A stretch of 64,000 nt of DNA from Dillenia suffruticosa (GCA_033439265.1 JAVTVX010000002.1:17077674-17141673); one strand, 5' to 3'; shown: positions 1 to 12,415, numbered from the stretch's first letter. Notes: generated by a model not told the origin, from the letters alone. Numbers and translations: made by a program.

Positions 1-235
1 AGCCAAACATGCAATTTCTTCTTTTATTTTATTTTTTAATTGAGAACCTATTAAACAAAATTGGAACACCATCTTCTCAGCCTCCATGATTCACACTAAC
101 TATCGATTTTATTTTTACTAAATTCATACCTTAAACTTTATTTTTTCTTTTTTGAATCTACAAATTTTGCTAAGACAAAAAAAATTCTATTTTTTGTCGG
201 TACTTAGATTTGTAATCTTATTTTTACTAATATTA

Positions 236-414
236 TTAGTTTAGTAGGATATAGTGTTAGATCTCTTAACCAAGTTCTCGAATTCGACTTGTGGTTTGGG
301 TATGGAAAAACATTACGTTGGGAGAATAACCCCCTTCAATGGGTCACTGTAAATCCCGAATCAGATTAGTCGGATTATGATTTCAAATACTGATTGGTAT
401 AGTACTAAAAAAAA
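236..414 (+). repeat. tRNA-derived SINE-like repeat, copy 1
   Basis: This segment is clearly related to 29822–30001. Both share a 5' part like an RNA polymerase III box A (TTTAGTAGGATATAG here), a box B-like stretch around TTCTCGAATTCGACT, a middle with TTGGGAG…CCCTT…GGGTCACTGTAA, and a 3' end running into A-rich sequence after GGTATAGT. That is the arrangement of plant tRNA-derived SINEs. This copy is degenerate and no target-site duplication was found. Confidence 0.55.
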
Positions 415-1550
415 GTATTATTAATTAAACTATAATTGAGATTATTTTGACTAATTTATTATATAAATAAAGAAAGATACAAAATACAATAGGTAGCAAA
501 TATTTTTACGTTAGTAATCCTATAAAATCATCGTTCAATTGTAAAAAATAATAATTTCATAAATAATATTTTTAAGTGTTTAATTTGATTTCTTAAAAAA
601 ATAAATAAATAAGTTTCTTCAACAAAGATATTGACTTATTTTTGTATAATTTAAGTTATGGTTGTTGTCGAATTAAATTTTGATGATGGCTTGTGAAAGG
701 AAGAACTCATCATTGATTACCATAAGATTCGCAAGTTTAATATATACTCTAGAAGTATAAAGAACAATTAGAATGACTTCTCGAGACACAACAAATGTTA
801 TAAATTCTTGAATTGCTTGACATGAAATAAAGCAAACGGATAAAAGCAAATTAAACTTTTCTATAATTAAAACTATTAATTATTACTTCATTTAAACAAA
901 AAAAACCCCAGACATAGTAGAAAACCCTCGTATGCATCATCTCATATTCCTCGGACAGTACGTATACTTAGGACTATTGCTTGAATGAGAGAAAGAGAGA
1001 TATATATACCGTTGAGATATCGATAATAACTATGATAAAAATATAAAATTTATTATCCTAAGGTTTCATTTAATAAAAATAAAACTTATGTTAATAAGTT
1101 TTTTTTTTTAATTAATAATGACCGAAAGTGTATTATACAACAATAGTAATAAAAATTAGCTCTCTCTTTCCAAATACATCATAAGATCTTAAAAATTTTA
1201 AATCAATACACAAGCATATACAATTACAAATATATCAAATAATTTTTTTCCAACAAAATAGTTTTGTATCCAAATAATAATCATAAATAATTTAATAATT
1301 GTATGAGAAATTTCACTTTTATTGTATAACACAATATCTACATACTTTGATAATGAGTTATAATTTATATTATTTTTTTCTCTTAGAGATTTCAAACTCG
1401 ACCCTCTCTTATGTGGCTAAAAAAGAGTACAACTTTCCAATAAAAAAAAATAAATCTTACAAAAAATTTTCGATAAGAATAACTTAAAAATTAAGATATA
1501 TAATAAATTTATAAGAACATTCTTAAATGTTTTAATAACATAAAAGTTCC

Positions 1551-1555
<5 letters not shown>

Positions 1556-1584
<29 letters not shown>
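1556..1584. repeat. (AT)n microsatellite
   Basis: Uninterrupted AT dinucleotide run of about 29 bases in AT-rich intergenic DNA. Confidence 0.9.
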
Positions 1585-1587
<3 letters not shown>

Positions 1588-1959
1588 TATTATTCGATTC
1601 ACAAATAAAAAAGAGATTAAATTAACTAAGAAAACAAAATTAGTTTATAGAAAAAGATTAAAATGTTTGCTATCAATAAAAGATTTTTTTGTAAGAATTA
1701 TAAATATTATTTAATTAATATATTGTATAAGATTAATTATGATTAATAATGCATTAATAAATTTTAAACCTAATTATTCATCGGGTCAAATAAAAATGAT
1801 AAAAGCTATAGCAATTTTTGGGCCTCGGCCGCACCTTGTGCGGCCAGAGTCCGGCCGGTAATATATTATAAATTCACATTTAGTGAAATCTTATGGATTC
1901 ATTTAAATATAATTATGTTTTTTTAAATATATTTTTTAATTGAAAAGGCATGCACGTGG

Positions 1960-2400
1960 CCCATGACAACTCTAACTCATTCTCTTCCTCTCTCTCCCCC
2001 AATTCTTTTTCTCATTTTTATCCCTCTCTCTCCCCTCTTTTTCTCCCGTTCTCACCCTCTCTGTGCGTGCATCACACCCTCCATCTTCCTTCCGCAACCC
2101 ACGAAACCCCTTTCTTTGTCTCTCTAAAATCACCCCCAAAAACTCAAATCTTTTTCTAAGTTAAAACCTTAACAAATTCATCTTTATGCCTATATAAATC
2201 CATATAAAACAACAATTTCAAATTACATTGTCAAAAAAATCTTCACCGACAATTGTCCACCATTAAAACCGGTAGTAAGGTATTTCGCAACAATCTTATT
2301 TATGAACCGATCTAAAAAATGTGAGGGTTAGGGGTCAACCCGGTCCACCGACAACTTGGTCCGGGTCTAATAACAAAGACGACCGTTATATCTTAAATCT
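1960..2400. repeat. CT-rich dispersed repeat, copy R1
   Basis: Similar in order and content to 31206–31850. Both have a long CT-rich run with TCTCTC blocks, then a CATCACAC…CCTTCC(A)TC…GCAACCCA stretch, then CTATAAATCCATATAAAACA, then a pattern like GGGTCAACCC…GGTC…TAATAAC. A pyrimidine-rich leader next to a TATA-like stretch resembles the R/U5 part of a plant LTR, so an old LTR fragment is the best guess, but no ends were identified. Confidence 0.4.
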
Positions 2401-3084
2401 ATTAAAATTAAAATTCGAATAAGAGTTCTTCCTATTCAGAGACCCGTTAGTCTAGTTAAAAAAAGGGTTGCTCTAAGGGATAACACTTGGCTAAAGATTA
2501 AGAATATTGGTTTAAGTTAGGTTTCTCAAAAGCTAGATGCAGAAACGGGTCTTTGTGAGGACAGCAACTTATGGATTAATTATACTAGTATTGAAGTCTA
2601 AAGTGTGTGACCTTTTTTTTTTCTTTTTTTTTATTTATAGTGAGATTCGAATCTAAATCTATTAACTTAAACGATCATGTCTATATAAGATTAACATAGT
2701 CATGGCATGTGATTGTGACCGGAGAAAACAAATAAAAAGAAATTCCTTAATTTATTTATTTTGTAATTGGCCAAAACAAGTAAAAATTGATCATATTGCA
2801 TGAGTATATAAATGGAAAAATACGAGTATAATAAAACGAATGTTATTAAAATTTTAGAGCAGTAAAAAGATATAATGGAAAAAAAAAATCAACAACTATA
2901 GGAAATGATGAATGGTCTTTTGAAAAGAATGCCAAACTCACCCGTCGAACTTGACAGAGTTCCGCTTGCACACCAGTACAAAAACTTGGTATTAGGGAGG
3001 CAATGAAGGTAATAGTACATCCTCTTCCAAAGATGAAGAAGCTTAGATGAAGCAGCTGTTCATGCTCATTTGCCCTCTTCCAAA

Positions 3085-3615
3085 GATGAAAAAATGGAAG
3101 ATATCTCGGAGACATTCAAACAAGTCATGATCAATTTACCTTTCCTTGATGGCATCAAAGGATGCACGGCCTCTACCAAATTCCTAGAAAATCATGAGTA
3201 CAGCCCAAGAAAAGAAAAAAGGTGGACGTCTAATTCCAAGAGAGTCCTTTTGAGCAAATAAGTTAGTGCCATACGGCATCATGACCTCCTCCAAAATTCA
3301 AATATCTTGGCGCACCAATAATATGCGCTCTTAGATTTAGGGCCCAGTGTTAACATTATTCCTTCTTTGGTCTTTAAAGCATTAGGCTTGGAGAGCTTCA
3401 GCCGGCAAATATGACTTTGTAATTGGCAAATGGATCTATCACGGTTCCCTAGGGACAGAAAGACGAAATTATGGTATAAGTTGACCAGGGTCACTACCCT
3501 GCTCGTTTTGTGGTCCTAGAAATGGCTGGTGGTAGATCTCCAAATACAGTCCCAATCATTCTTGATTGATCTTTCCTGGCCACCGTAAATGCCTCAATCA
3601 ACTGCTCAATGATAA
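3085..3615 (+). pseudogene. Decayed Ty3/gypsy gag–protease remnant
   Basis: The plus strand encodes pieces in order, but with stops and frame changes. First comes a stretch reading FKQVMINLPFLDGIKG followed by a KFLEN segment, typical of the region just before the protease of plant gypsy elements. Then follow FKALGLGEL-like and ANMTLQLANGSI-like segments (about 3370–3440, needing frame changes) and a FVVLEMA…VPIILD…FLATVNA-like end (about 3510–3600). The order matches gypsy retropepsin and its flank. The frame is broken by several stops, so it is non-functional. No LTRs could be tied to it. Confidence 0.7.
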
Positions 3616-4026
3616 TACACAAAATACTTATTTTATTTTTGATACGATGATTTAATTTTAAATTGATTAACATCCTAATAAATATTTTTATGATATTTTT
3701 ATTTTAGATAAAAAAAAATGAAGATTAGATCAAAATGAATTTAAAGAGATAATTTTTGAAAAGTTTTCCAAAATCGAAAACTCACTTTTGTCTAAAATCC
3801 TAAGTTGAGTTGTGATTTTACTCTTTCGGTGTTTTTTTGTGTTGTGATGTGCATTAACCTCATTCAGAGAGTTGAGACATTTTCTTTACTCTCTAGGGAC
3901 AATGATGCAAACCCCTCTGGGTTTGGGAGGGCATGAAGGTTTTGTTGTGATTTTTTTTATCAAAAAAAAAAAAAAAACCACGAAAGTTTGGGATAATTAG
4001 GTGAGTACCCAATGTGGGGCACTTTT

Positions 4027-4067
<41 letters not shown>

Positions 4068-4292
4068 CTTGTGGTGGCAAGTTTATCGCTCCCCGTCTTG
4101 TATACAAAATGGCACAAATATTTTGCCCCTTCTTTATATTCCATAATTTTTTAAAAATAAAACGTCAAACTGGAACCCAGAAAACAAAGGTTAAGACTAG
4201 AACAGAGGATCAACACGTCGGGTTTGTTTATCTTCCTCTTGATATTTTTAGGTCTTTCTCAATTGATTCCAACTTGAGACTGAAGAGGAGAT
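3616..4292. other. Intergenic stretch with (TC)n, left edge of the duplication
   Basis: No gene recognised. A (TC)n run lies at 4031–4064. Similarity to block 2 begins at about 4293, so this is sequence outside the duplicated unit. Confidence 0.6.
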
Positions 4293-4315
4293 GAAGACAC
4301 ATGCGAATTGAGACT

Positions 4316-6754
4316 TTAGAGGTAACGCTTTAAGTAAGTCTTCATGCGAGTGTATTGAACCTCTGGATAAAGCTGTGAAGCTTCTTCTGCTCCTTCCCCT
4401 ATTTCAAAGTTTGTTAAACACCCTTCATAGAATATGTGATAGAAATGTTGCACACCCACTTGTCCTGCATAGTCTAACCCTGCATCAGAAAATTCCAACC
4501 CCCCCGCCCCCAAAAAAATGTTTGTCAACTTATTACATCGAAAAAGTCAAAAAAATTTCTAATAAATGTAATTTAAGCTTTACCTTTCATGGAAGAAAGC
4601 AAGTCCGGTCCAGATATGCTTATCTTTTGAAGTTGTTTTCCTATGAGTTGTTCCCACATATCAATAATTTGCATCTGAGATAGGATGTTCTCTGGCGGCC
4701 TAAGGTAGATTGTCTTGTTCAGGGTTCGAGGATCGTCAATGGTTTTAATGGTGTACGTCGCTACGTCGTCTTCATCCAGAAAAACCGCTGACAACATTTT
4801 CAAACAAAAGATAAGATGATCGGAAATTATATTATATTTAGACTTTCAAACAAAATAAGAAGTCGTGTCCACGTTGAACATAGCACAACATGATATGACG
4901 ATTTCTATTAGTGAAAAGCTCTTGTAACTCTTCATCTGTCCCAAGCCTCCTGTACCCAACACTGCTTAGTAAATTGGAAACAAGATGTAATGTATTCTCT
5001 CTCTCTATCACACTCACACACACACACACACACTAGTTGGGTGGAAGAAAAGCATGTACCTTTGACATTTCCATCTCCATAGACGTTGACTCTTTCTTTA
5101 GGGGGGACGAGGGAACCCATTTGAGCAAGGTTGCCAGCAAAGTAGCCGGCAAAGCAATTGGCAGATACATAAGTGAAGGGTATATGAGCTTCTTCAATAG
5201 CTTTCCTCACAGCCATTTTCTCATCGAATGTCACTCTTCCAGGTTCAAGCGCATCTTTCATCCGTGATGGGTCCATCCCAAACTCCGAAGGCAAGAATCG
5301 CTTGAAAGAATTAAGACAAAAGGAAATCGCGTATGTTATTCATTATACAGAAATGAGAACAACATTTCTCCTACCCATATCTTGTTTCTTTAAGGATTCC
5401 GATATGGTCCCAGTCCTTGTATAGACCTTTTTAATGGATTAAAGAAGCTTAAATGAAGAAAAGAAAAAGAAAAAAGATCTTTGTTGATTCGCAATGAGAC
5501 CATATCGGAATGGAAGGAAACAAAACTCCAACTCAGAACCCTTTATTATATTTAAAGATTTAAAGTCATGAAAAAATAATTATTTAAACTAGAATTCTAT
5601 GTTTAGATCATTTTCTTTGGAAACCAAATCATTACTTATGCATTCGTACTCCTCATCTGATTAATTTATTTATCACCTCTGGATTGATCCACATGATATG
5701 GGGGACATCATCCCCTATTCAAAATAGGAAAAGAATAAAAAGAGTTGGACAATTGATTGATCACTTCCATAGAAAATGAATGTCTAAAGCATGATCTAGA
5801 GATGGTCCATCACTGTAATAACCTTATCTAGAGCCCATTCAAAATAATCAAGACTAAAGTTAATTGAAATTAGCTGAGATTTTTAATATAACAATTTTGG
5901 CGATTTTATTAAAAAAATTTCATTTTTATTTATAAAATTTTATATTTTCTGTTAAAATTTATATTTTTAAATTTAATGTATATATTAAATTTAAATAAAC
6001 AAGAAGATCAAACACCGAAACAAATAAATTAAATTAAATTAAAATAGAAGACTTTATCTTTTACCAACGAGCACCTTGCTTTATTTATTTATTTATTTTT
6101 CTTTTTCGGGGGGAGGGAGGCGGGTGGAATTCTAGCCCCACGAAACCACATCGCCAAAAGCCTTGTGCTTCGTATGATTCACAGAGAGTTAGACGAGAAT
6201 CGCTATCCACAATAAAAACCTTATTCTTCGATAGGTGATCGGATAAGATCGTCTATAGTTAAGAAAATATTATCTTACAAAAAAAAGAAATAATTTATTT
6301 TCGAAGATTATGATCATATCAATATTGGGATCTTTCATATATTCCTATTTTAGTTTTTATATGATTCTCAAAAATACCTCGGATAGCATCATAAGAGATG
6401 TTAATAAACACATGATAAAACTACCTTGACATTTCCTGCTTCTTTGATGGCATCGACAAGCTGGAGCTGCATCAGAAGGTTGTGACTCCGGAAATGGACC
6501 CCGGACATGGCACATATCACCACATCCACCATTTTCACAGCCTCAACGAGGCTTCGTTGATCAGAGAATGACCCCTCGATGAGATGAGCTCCTTGCTCTT
6601 TGAAGGACAACAAAATTTGTACCTTATCTATGTCTAGACCGATCTCCTGTCTTTGAAGGACATAGGTTATGTGACCTTGTGCTAAGCTAGCCTTCACAAG
6701 TCTTCTCCCAATGTAACCTGTGCCCCCAACTATAAGAACCTTGCTCTTAGACAT
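4316..6754 (-). CDS. Pinoresinol-lariciresinol reductase family, gene A
   Basis: NADPH-dependent reductase of the PLR/PrR branch of the atypical short-chain dehydrogenases. The family reduces the furan rings of pinoresinol and lariciresinol in lignan biosynthesis (cytosolic). Exons on the minus strand: 6754–6425, 5300–5060, 4787–4584, 4479–4316 (330+241+204+164 bp), giving 312 aa, the usual family length; all phases join cleanly. Seen: NADPH loop GGTGYIG at residues 10–16, the SGVHFRSH segment at 84–91, catalytic lysine K138 in GRVTFDEKM, GDGNVK, and the C-terminal YEGCLTNFEIG. It looks closest to Arabidopsis pinoresinol reductases from memory. It is divergent from gene B, about 5.7 kb away, and differs from gene C at about 21 residues. 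A pinoresinol-only or other phenylpropanoid-dimer activity cannot be excluded. Confidence 0.93.
5396..5511. repeat. Intronic inverted repeat in gene A
   Basis: Two perfect 14-base arms, ATTCCGATATGGTC (5396–5409) and its reverse complement (5498–5511), enclose an A-rich loop of about 88 bases in intron 1. The same structure is kept in gene C (28447–28562). It may be a small foldback element or a remnant of one; no target duplication was identified. Confidence 0.7.
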
Positions 6755-6817
6755 TTTTTCTCTTTAGTAGTCTGATCTTTCTTTGGCTTCTAAGAGTCGG
6801 AGAGAATGTACAAGGGC

Positions 6818-6825
6818 TTTATATA
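6818..6825 (-). promoter_or_regulatory. TATA box of gene A
   Basis: TATATAAA on the minus strand, about 64–71 bases upstream of the start codon, within GTCTATATAAAGCCC. The identical arrangement lies upstream of gene C. Confidence 0.7.
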
Positions 6826-7319
6826 GACTTTAATGAGACCTTTATGTTTTTTTTTTTAATTTTTAGAATAGTAGGTGTACGTAGGGGCTGTGAAAAGTTT
6901 AGGAATGAATATACTAGACTAATCTTGTGGGCTCAAAGGTGTCTTGGTTCAATTAACAAAGACTGTCTACCAACTGTAGCCATATAGATATGATTTATGA
7001 GATATGGTATCGGTGTTATTTCATTAATTATTGCCCGATGGTTCGCCAGTGTTCCTGAATTAGATGCTACGTTTTGAGGTTGTTCGTCAGATGTGCCCAA
7101 CTATAGCATAATATTAAACATTTTTATCTTGATTGTCTTTGAAGGACTGCCTGTATTGGTATGTCGGTTGATAAAGACTCCACTTTGGGAAATCCCATTT
7201 TTAAGTTATTTTTGGCATGAAATTGCAATGAACAAATGGATGTGCTACGGTCAATAATATTGACATTTGCTACCATTTGATAATTTGGCATATTTTGTTT
7301 TGTGCCTGTGTCCTAAAAT

Positions 7320-7794
7320 CAATGTTATTAAAACGGGACCGAATCATCGGTTCAATCGGTTCAATCCTTCTCATAATAATTTTACGGTTCGATTGTATAA
7401 AAATATCGTTTTACAATTAAACCAGACTTAACCAACGGTTCAATCGCGGTTCAATCGTGAACCACGGTTGAACCGTCGATTTTAAAAAACTGCGGTATAA
7501 GGTTAAAATCTAAAAAAATATTTTTTTTAAGATTGTTTTTTATTTTTTTTTAATATCTATGAGATGTGAGACTATCAATTTTTTATATTATGATTTTAAT
7601 TTATATTTTATACGATTTTATAATTTAGTTATTTAATTCTTAATTATCAATATAAGTTTTAAAAATAATTATTGATTATATATATATATTTAATTATTAT
7701 TAAAAAATTAATAATTTGATCATATTGATTTACGGTTGAATTAGTTTATCATATTTTTAAATTTTATAGGTTAATACGTGGTACGATAGTGCCG
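7320..7794. mobile_element. hAT-type MITE 1 (475 bp), CCTAAAAT target duplication
   Basis: Flanked by 8-base direct repeats CCTAAAAT (7312–7319 and 7795–7802). The block 2 equivalent (around 30632) has a single ACTAAAAT and no element, so it is an empty site. It begins CAATGTTATTAAAACGGGACCG and is closely related over its whole length to the reverse complement of MITE 2. The 8-base duplication and non-coding content fit a non-autonomous hAT element. Its right end (…GTGCCG) seems truncated or diverged compared with MITE 2. Confidence 0.8.
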
Positions 7795-8065
7795 CCTAAA
7801 ATACATGGTGTGGTGTCCTTTTCTTTTTGTCCTGCCATTTTTCTACCGTGGAATTTCTGGTAGCCACGTGATCTCATGTACATATATCTTTTCCGTTGAA
7901 GAATGTATGACTCAATAATGATACACGTGTTTGATGGAGAATTTTTTTTTCTCTCTCTGTTTTTTTTTAAAAAAAAAATTAAAAAGAATATGATTAAAAC
8001 ACTAACACAAGGAGGGGACGTGGTTTGAGAATCAGCACGTTCGATTAATTTTTAAAAATAAAATA

Positions 8066-8378
8066 TAATATTTTTTAAATCAAACCGATAAATAATTTGA
8101 TTAATATGCCTATTCACTGATTCATTAGTCAACTCGATCAGACCATTTTACAAATCGGATGATATTATCATGATATTATATATATAATTTATATATTTTA
8201 TATTTTAAAATAAAATAAAATCTATATATCTTTTTGAATCGATTTGAATGATTTATCGATTTTGACATTTTAAAATGATTTTGATCTAAATACATCCAAT
8301 TTAACAATAAAAATCAAATCAGATTATAAAAAGATTCATAATCCAACCGGTTGGCCCAGTCCAATTTTAAAAACACTG
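8066..8378. mobile_element. hAT-type MITE 3 (313 bp), ATAAAATA target duplication
   Basis: Flanked by ATAAAATA at 8058–8065 and 8379–8386. The left end TAATATTTTTTAAATC and the right end AATTTTAAAAACACTG are imperfect inverted repeats and resemble the ends of MITEs 1 and 2. The duplication is AT-only, so it is weaker evidence than for the other copies. Confidence 0.6.
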
Positions 8379-9272
8379 ATAAAATAAATTTTAATTTTAA
8401 TAATATTATTAATTTATTTAGTAATCATACGAGAGAGATCATTTACTCCTATTATATATCCCTGAAAACATAAATCTCCCGTTAAACAAAAAAATTAAGC
8501 TAATTGGCTCAGAAATACTAAAATGCCCTCTTGGTATAAATAAAGGATGAAGATTAGTTGGTCAAGACAGTAAAAACCTAAAAAACAAATAAAGGATGAA
8601 ACTTCCTCGAAAATGCAACATTAAAACTTGTCAGAATAGCCGGAAGATGGATCTTTACGTATGATTAAAAAAAAAAAAAAAAAAAATAGAAGTATGTCTT
8701 ATCATAAAAAGTTTCTAGTTACCGCCTAATTCCATAGAAAAAAAAAAAAAAAAAACTTTTTTTTTAATCAACGTTGGCTCTTATAATCATATTTTAAATA
8801 CCAGTGACCATATCGATATCGGAATTTTTCAGCCTAAGATATTGGGATCCTCTACACTTTAATAAATAAATAAATATATATATATATATATATATAGAAG
8901 TTTAAAATTATAATGTGAAAATTAAGATAACAAAATTTTAATTCAAATATCCAATACTAAATAAATTTTAAATTGTTCAATACAAACAAAATTTTGTACA
9001 TTTAAAATTAAATTTCTAAACTTTAAAATGTCTAAAAGAAAATTTAAAATAGTCTATCACAAAAAATTTTAAATATTTAACAATAAAGAAATTTCTCATC
9101 GACCCTATCACAATTGGGTTTAATCGTAAGTTGAACCAAAACCGAAATAAAAACTTATGGTTCGGTAGTAGTTTCTCATTTTCAAAAAATCGAAATAGGA
9201 ACCAAAACCGAAATCATAATAAGATTCAAAACCATAATTTTAAAAAAATGGTTTTTGATCCGTTGCATAGTG

Positions 9273-9757
9273 TAATATTATCAGAACCGTACCGTGTATT
9301 GACCCGTAAAATTCAAAAATATTGTTGAACCGATTGGACCGTGAATCAATATGGTCGAACTGTTAATTTTTTAATAATAATTAAATATATATATATATAT
9401 ATAATCAATAATTCTTTTAAAATTTATATTGATAATTAAGAACTAAATAACTAAATTATAAAATCATATAAAATATAAATTAATATCATAATATCAAAAA
9501 TTGATAGTCTCACGTTTCATAAAAATTTAAAAAATAAAAAAAAATCTTAAAAAAAATATTTTTTTAGGTTTTAACCCTAAACCGCGGTTTTTTAAAACCG
9601 GTGGTTCAATCTCGGTTCATGGTTGAACCGCGGTTGAGCCATCGGTTCAGTCCGGTTCAATCGTAAAACTGTATTTTTATTCAATCAAACCGTAAAAATG
9701 TTAAAAGAAGGGTTGAATCGGTTGAACCGGCGGTTCGGTCCGGTTTTAATAACATTG
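9273..9757. mobile_element. hAT-type MITE 2 (485 bp), GCATAGTG target duplication
   Basis: Flanked by exact 8-base repeats GCATAGTG (9265–9272 and 9758–9765). Ends: TAATATTATCAGAACC and CCGGTTTTAATAACATTG. It is in inverted orientation to MITE 1 and similar to it along most of its length, including the ACCTAAAAAAATA and GTGAGACTATCAATTTTT segments. Together the two copies form a large foldback about 2.4 kb across. No coding capacity. Confidence 0.82.
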
Positions 9758-10680
9758 GCATAGTGTTCAATGCAACGGATGCAACGGTCATGTCATCTCT
9801 GGTGCAACGGTCATGTCATCTCTGTTGACTTTTTCTTTTTTTCATTTCAAACTTATTCATTTTGTTGATGGTTTCTTATGATTTACATCAAAATATTTAT
9901 TTAGTTGGTGTTGATTGATAATCGCAATTCAACTTGGACACACACAGCATTTAAATGAAGATGTTGGAGTGGGAGTGATAGAAAAGGACTTTGAAAGCCA
10001 TATTGTGGTATTATACAGTTATTGTAGTGCATTAAAAATCTAATTATCCAATTGAATCTTCAAAAAATTGTTTACTTAGAGGATGAATTTTGCTATGAAT
10101 ATATATATTTGATTTTTTATTTAATTTCGCTATCATTTGCACATAGCCCACTAATCAGGCTTTAAACTACAGAATATGGTTGGTAATATACTTGAATGGC
10201 TTGTTATGCAATGATAAGTAGGTCACACCTATCCTACAAATTCTTGTGATTGATGTCTACTCACCATATCAATGATGCACCCTCATCTCCTTCGCATGAT
10301 CAATGTAGTAGCACTTAAGGAACACCACTTTCATCATTGGCCCTATATTCTCCAACTCTATATCTGATCTAAAAATCCATAGCAATCATGGCTTGATGAC
10401 CGAACGCATTACCCCAATTCATTTTCGTGTTGTTTTCCCCACACCAACGATTGTAAAAATTATACCAATTATTGGGTCCATGATTTATCCTCACTAATAT
10501 CCCTCTTGCAGCTGCTTTCTCTGAATCATTATGCATTTGAACAAATGTTTATCGATTAAGTCAACAATGTCATAATATTAAAATCAAATATAGACCACAA
10601 GAACAAGAGCTTTGTACAGGAGTAGTTTCTTTTTTTTTTTTTTTTTTTTTTAAAACAACACCTTTCAAATCTAATACCCA

Positions 10681-10870
10681 CATATCGAGTTTTAAAAACT
10701 CAATATGTTACTATTTATTGAACAGTATCATATTGAGTTTTTAAGACTCGATATGTATTGTTCACACCGGTTTCATATCGAGTATTAAAGATTTGATATG
10801 GTACTGTTTAATAAACAGTGTCACTATTGAATAAATAGTATCATGTCAAGTCTTTAAGATTTGATATATG
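10681..10870. repeat. Cluster of four near-palindromes (CATATCGAGT type)
   Basis: Four 27–29 base near-palindromes of the form CATATCGAGT–n–ACTCGATATG lie at 10681–10707, 10729–10755, 10774–10800 and 10842–10870. They alternate with ACTATTTATTGAACAGT or ACTGTTTAATAAACAGT spacers, which are themselves partly palindromic. The array is inside the block 1-specific DNA, just after a long T run, and is probably non-coding mobile DNA of unidentified type. Confidence 0.75.
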
Positions 10871-12351
10871 GGTATTAAATTTATAATTATTTTTATGAAT
10901 GTTTTATTTTAATTTTTTTTTTAGATTGATTCGGAATAAAACTCCGAAAACAAAGTTTACAATTGAGTTGAGCCATGATACAAATGATACATCGCACAGA
11001 CAGTCAAGCTCCTTCGGGCAGGGCAAAATTCATAGATCGACTAGTTCTATTAATATGGAGGTTTTCTTAGTCTACTATTTATATTTATATATTGCACCAT
11101 ATTTTTTTATCCTTTTAACTTTCACCGGTTATTCTTTCTTTTCCTGTTCCCTTCCACATTCCACGAGGCATGAGAGCAGTCCATGTGTGGCACCTGCATC
11201 CCCAAAGATGACTACTGGTTGAGGGAACATCTACTCAAAGTTTAGACCTATGGATACACTAATATTTTAGATTTGCTCAACAGGGAAAAATCTTATATGT
11301 TGATTTATGTTTAGATACCAGGTTATTACGATCATAGGCCGGTCGTTACACGTATCATAGGCCATGTTAAATTCGACCCATTCATATATTTTAAAAATTA
11401 TGATTTAATTGATCGAACCGTTAAGCAATCGATTCAATACTGATTTTATTTTATTATTTTAAAATATTAAAAAATATATATAATTATATTTTTATTATAT
11501 CATTGGTTTAACTCTTAATATAATTATATAATTATATATTTTTTTAAAAAAATTATATATTGCGTCTTCTGGTTTGCGAGATTGTGATTTATGATGAGGG
11601 CTTTTTGTACAACTACCACACGTGATTGCAACTACTCAGGTTTGACCACTTGACCACTAAGATGTTCACCAACCGACATTTCTACCGTTGTTCTTAATAA
11701 CTATGTTTCGGGAGTACACAAAAAGTCAAAATGTTGCAAAAAGCTAAAATATTTTATTAATTATATTAGAAGTTCAAAAAAATTATTAAATTGTGATTTA
11801 TTGGTCGTGAGAAATAAAGACATCATGAGTTCAATCCTAAAAAAGCTCACTAAAAATTCAAAAAAAAAAATGATAAATACAAGTTTTATTTTCCAGGAGG
11901 TAAAAGGTTCAAAGGACAGACATTTCAACCGATATTTTAAAAAATGTGCTAAAATAATTAACTAATACATCAAACCCCCCCTTGGGGGGGGGGCCCTCTG
12001 TACGAAGGTCTACTGGATGGGGCCAAAATAAAGAAAGGAAAATTGTTACCTTGCTGTAGAAACCAAGCATACTCTTAAGCATATCTTACCAACAATTCAA
12101 CTTGATGAAGAAAGGTTTCCCCCCAAGCTAATCCAGCACGTTCAAGCAACATCATTGGAACAAATAAAAATGGATAAAGTGCAGTGGGCTCCTCGATGAA
12201 ACGCAAACTATAAATTTGTTAGATAATATATAAATATTGACCGAGAAATCTTTGCATATAATATTTATAGCACAATATATTATTTTTTAATATTTATATT
12301 CTGATACAATATCGTGGGCCTCAAGTTATGACATTCATAGAGATGTAGCAA

Positions 12352-12359
12352 TATATATA
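12352..12359 (+). promoter_or_regulatory. TATA box of gene B
   Basis: TATATATA about 57–64 bases upstream of the gene B start codon, within AGCAATATATATAGTTG. It is conserved upstream of gene D. Confidence 0.6.
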
Positions 12360-12415
12360 GTTGATCGAAGTCTTGAGATTAGATATACCTTCGGCATCAG
12401 AGGAGAGAGAGGGAG

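Larger units (their letters stand above)
1..2930. other. AT-rich intergenic region, no gene seen
   Basis: No convincing gene. Open frames here are short, AT-rich and without recognisable protein character. The stretch holds a SINE-like repeat (236–414), an (AT)n microsatellite (1556–1584) and a CT-rich dispersed repeat (about 1960–2400), listed separately. A short GC-rich patch at about 1822–1855 stands out but matched nothing I recognise. Confidence 0.6.
6830..12340. other. Divergent intergenic region of genes A and B, MITE-rich
   Basis: The 5' flanks of genes A and B face each other here. No gene recognised. The region contains three hAT-type MITE copies (7320–7794, 8066–8378, 9273–9757), a cluster of near-palindromes (10681–10870), a long T run (10627–10651) and an imperfect tandem repeat around GCAACGGTCATGTCATCTCT (about 9776–9825). 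About 3.4 kb (roughly 7950–11350) has no counterpart in block 2. An open frame at 10899–11222 shows no family I recognise. Confidence 0.6.

Noticed and set aside
1950..2159. 69-codon open frame
   Set aside because: Translation of CT-rich repeat, Ser/Pro-rich and without homology I can recognise.
2612..2700. GATTCGAATCTC box B-like word on the minus strand beside a T-rich run
   Set aside because: Could be a second SINE fragment, but box A and ends are missing.
6075..6355. About 280 bp in gene A intron 1 that gene C lacks
   Set aside because: T-rich left edge hints at a reversed retroposon, but neither target duplication nor family was identified, so not called as an element.
11962..11993. 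C-run/G-run hairpin before gene B (also about 32290–32312)
   Set aside because: Homopolymer-type foldback conserved by duplication only; no regulatory meaning visible.
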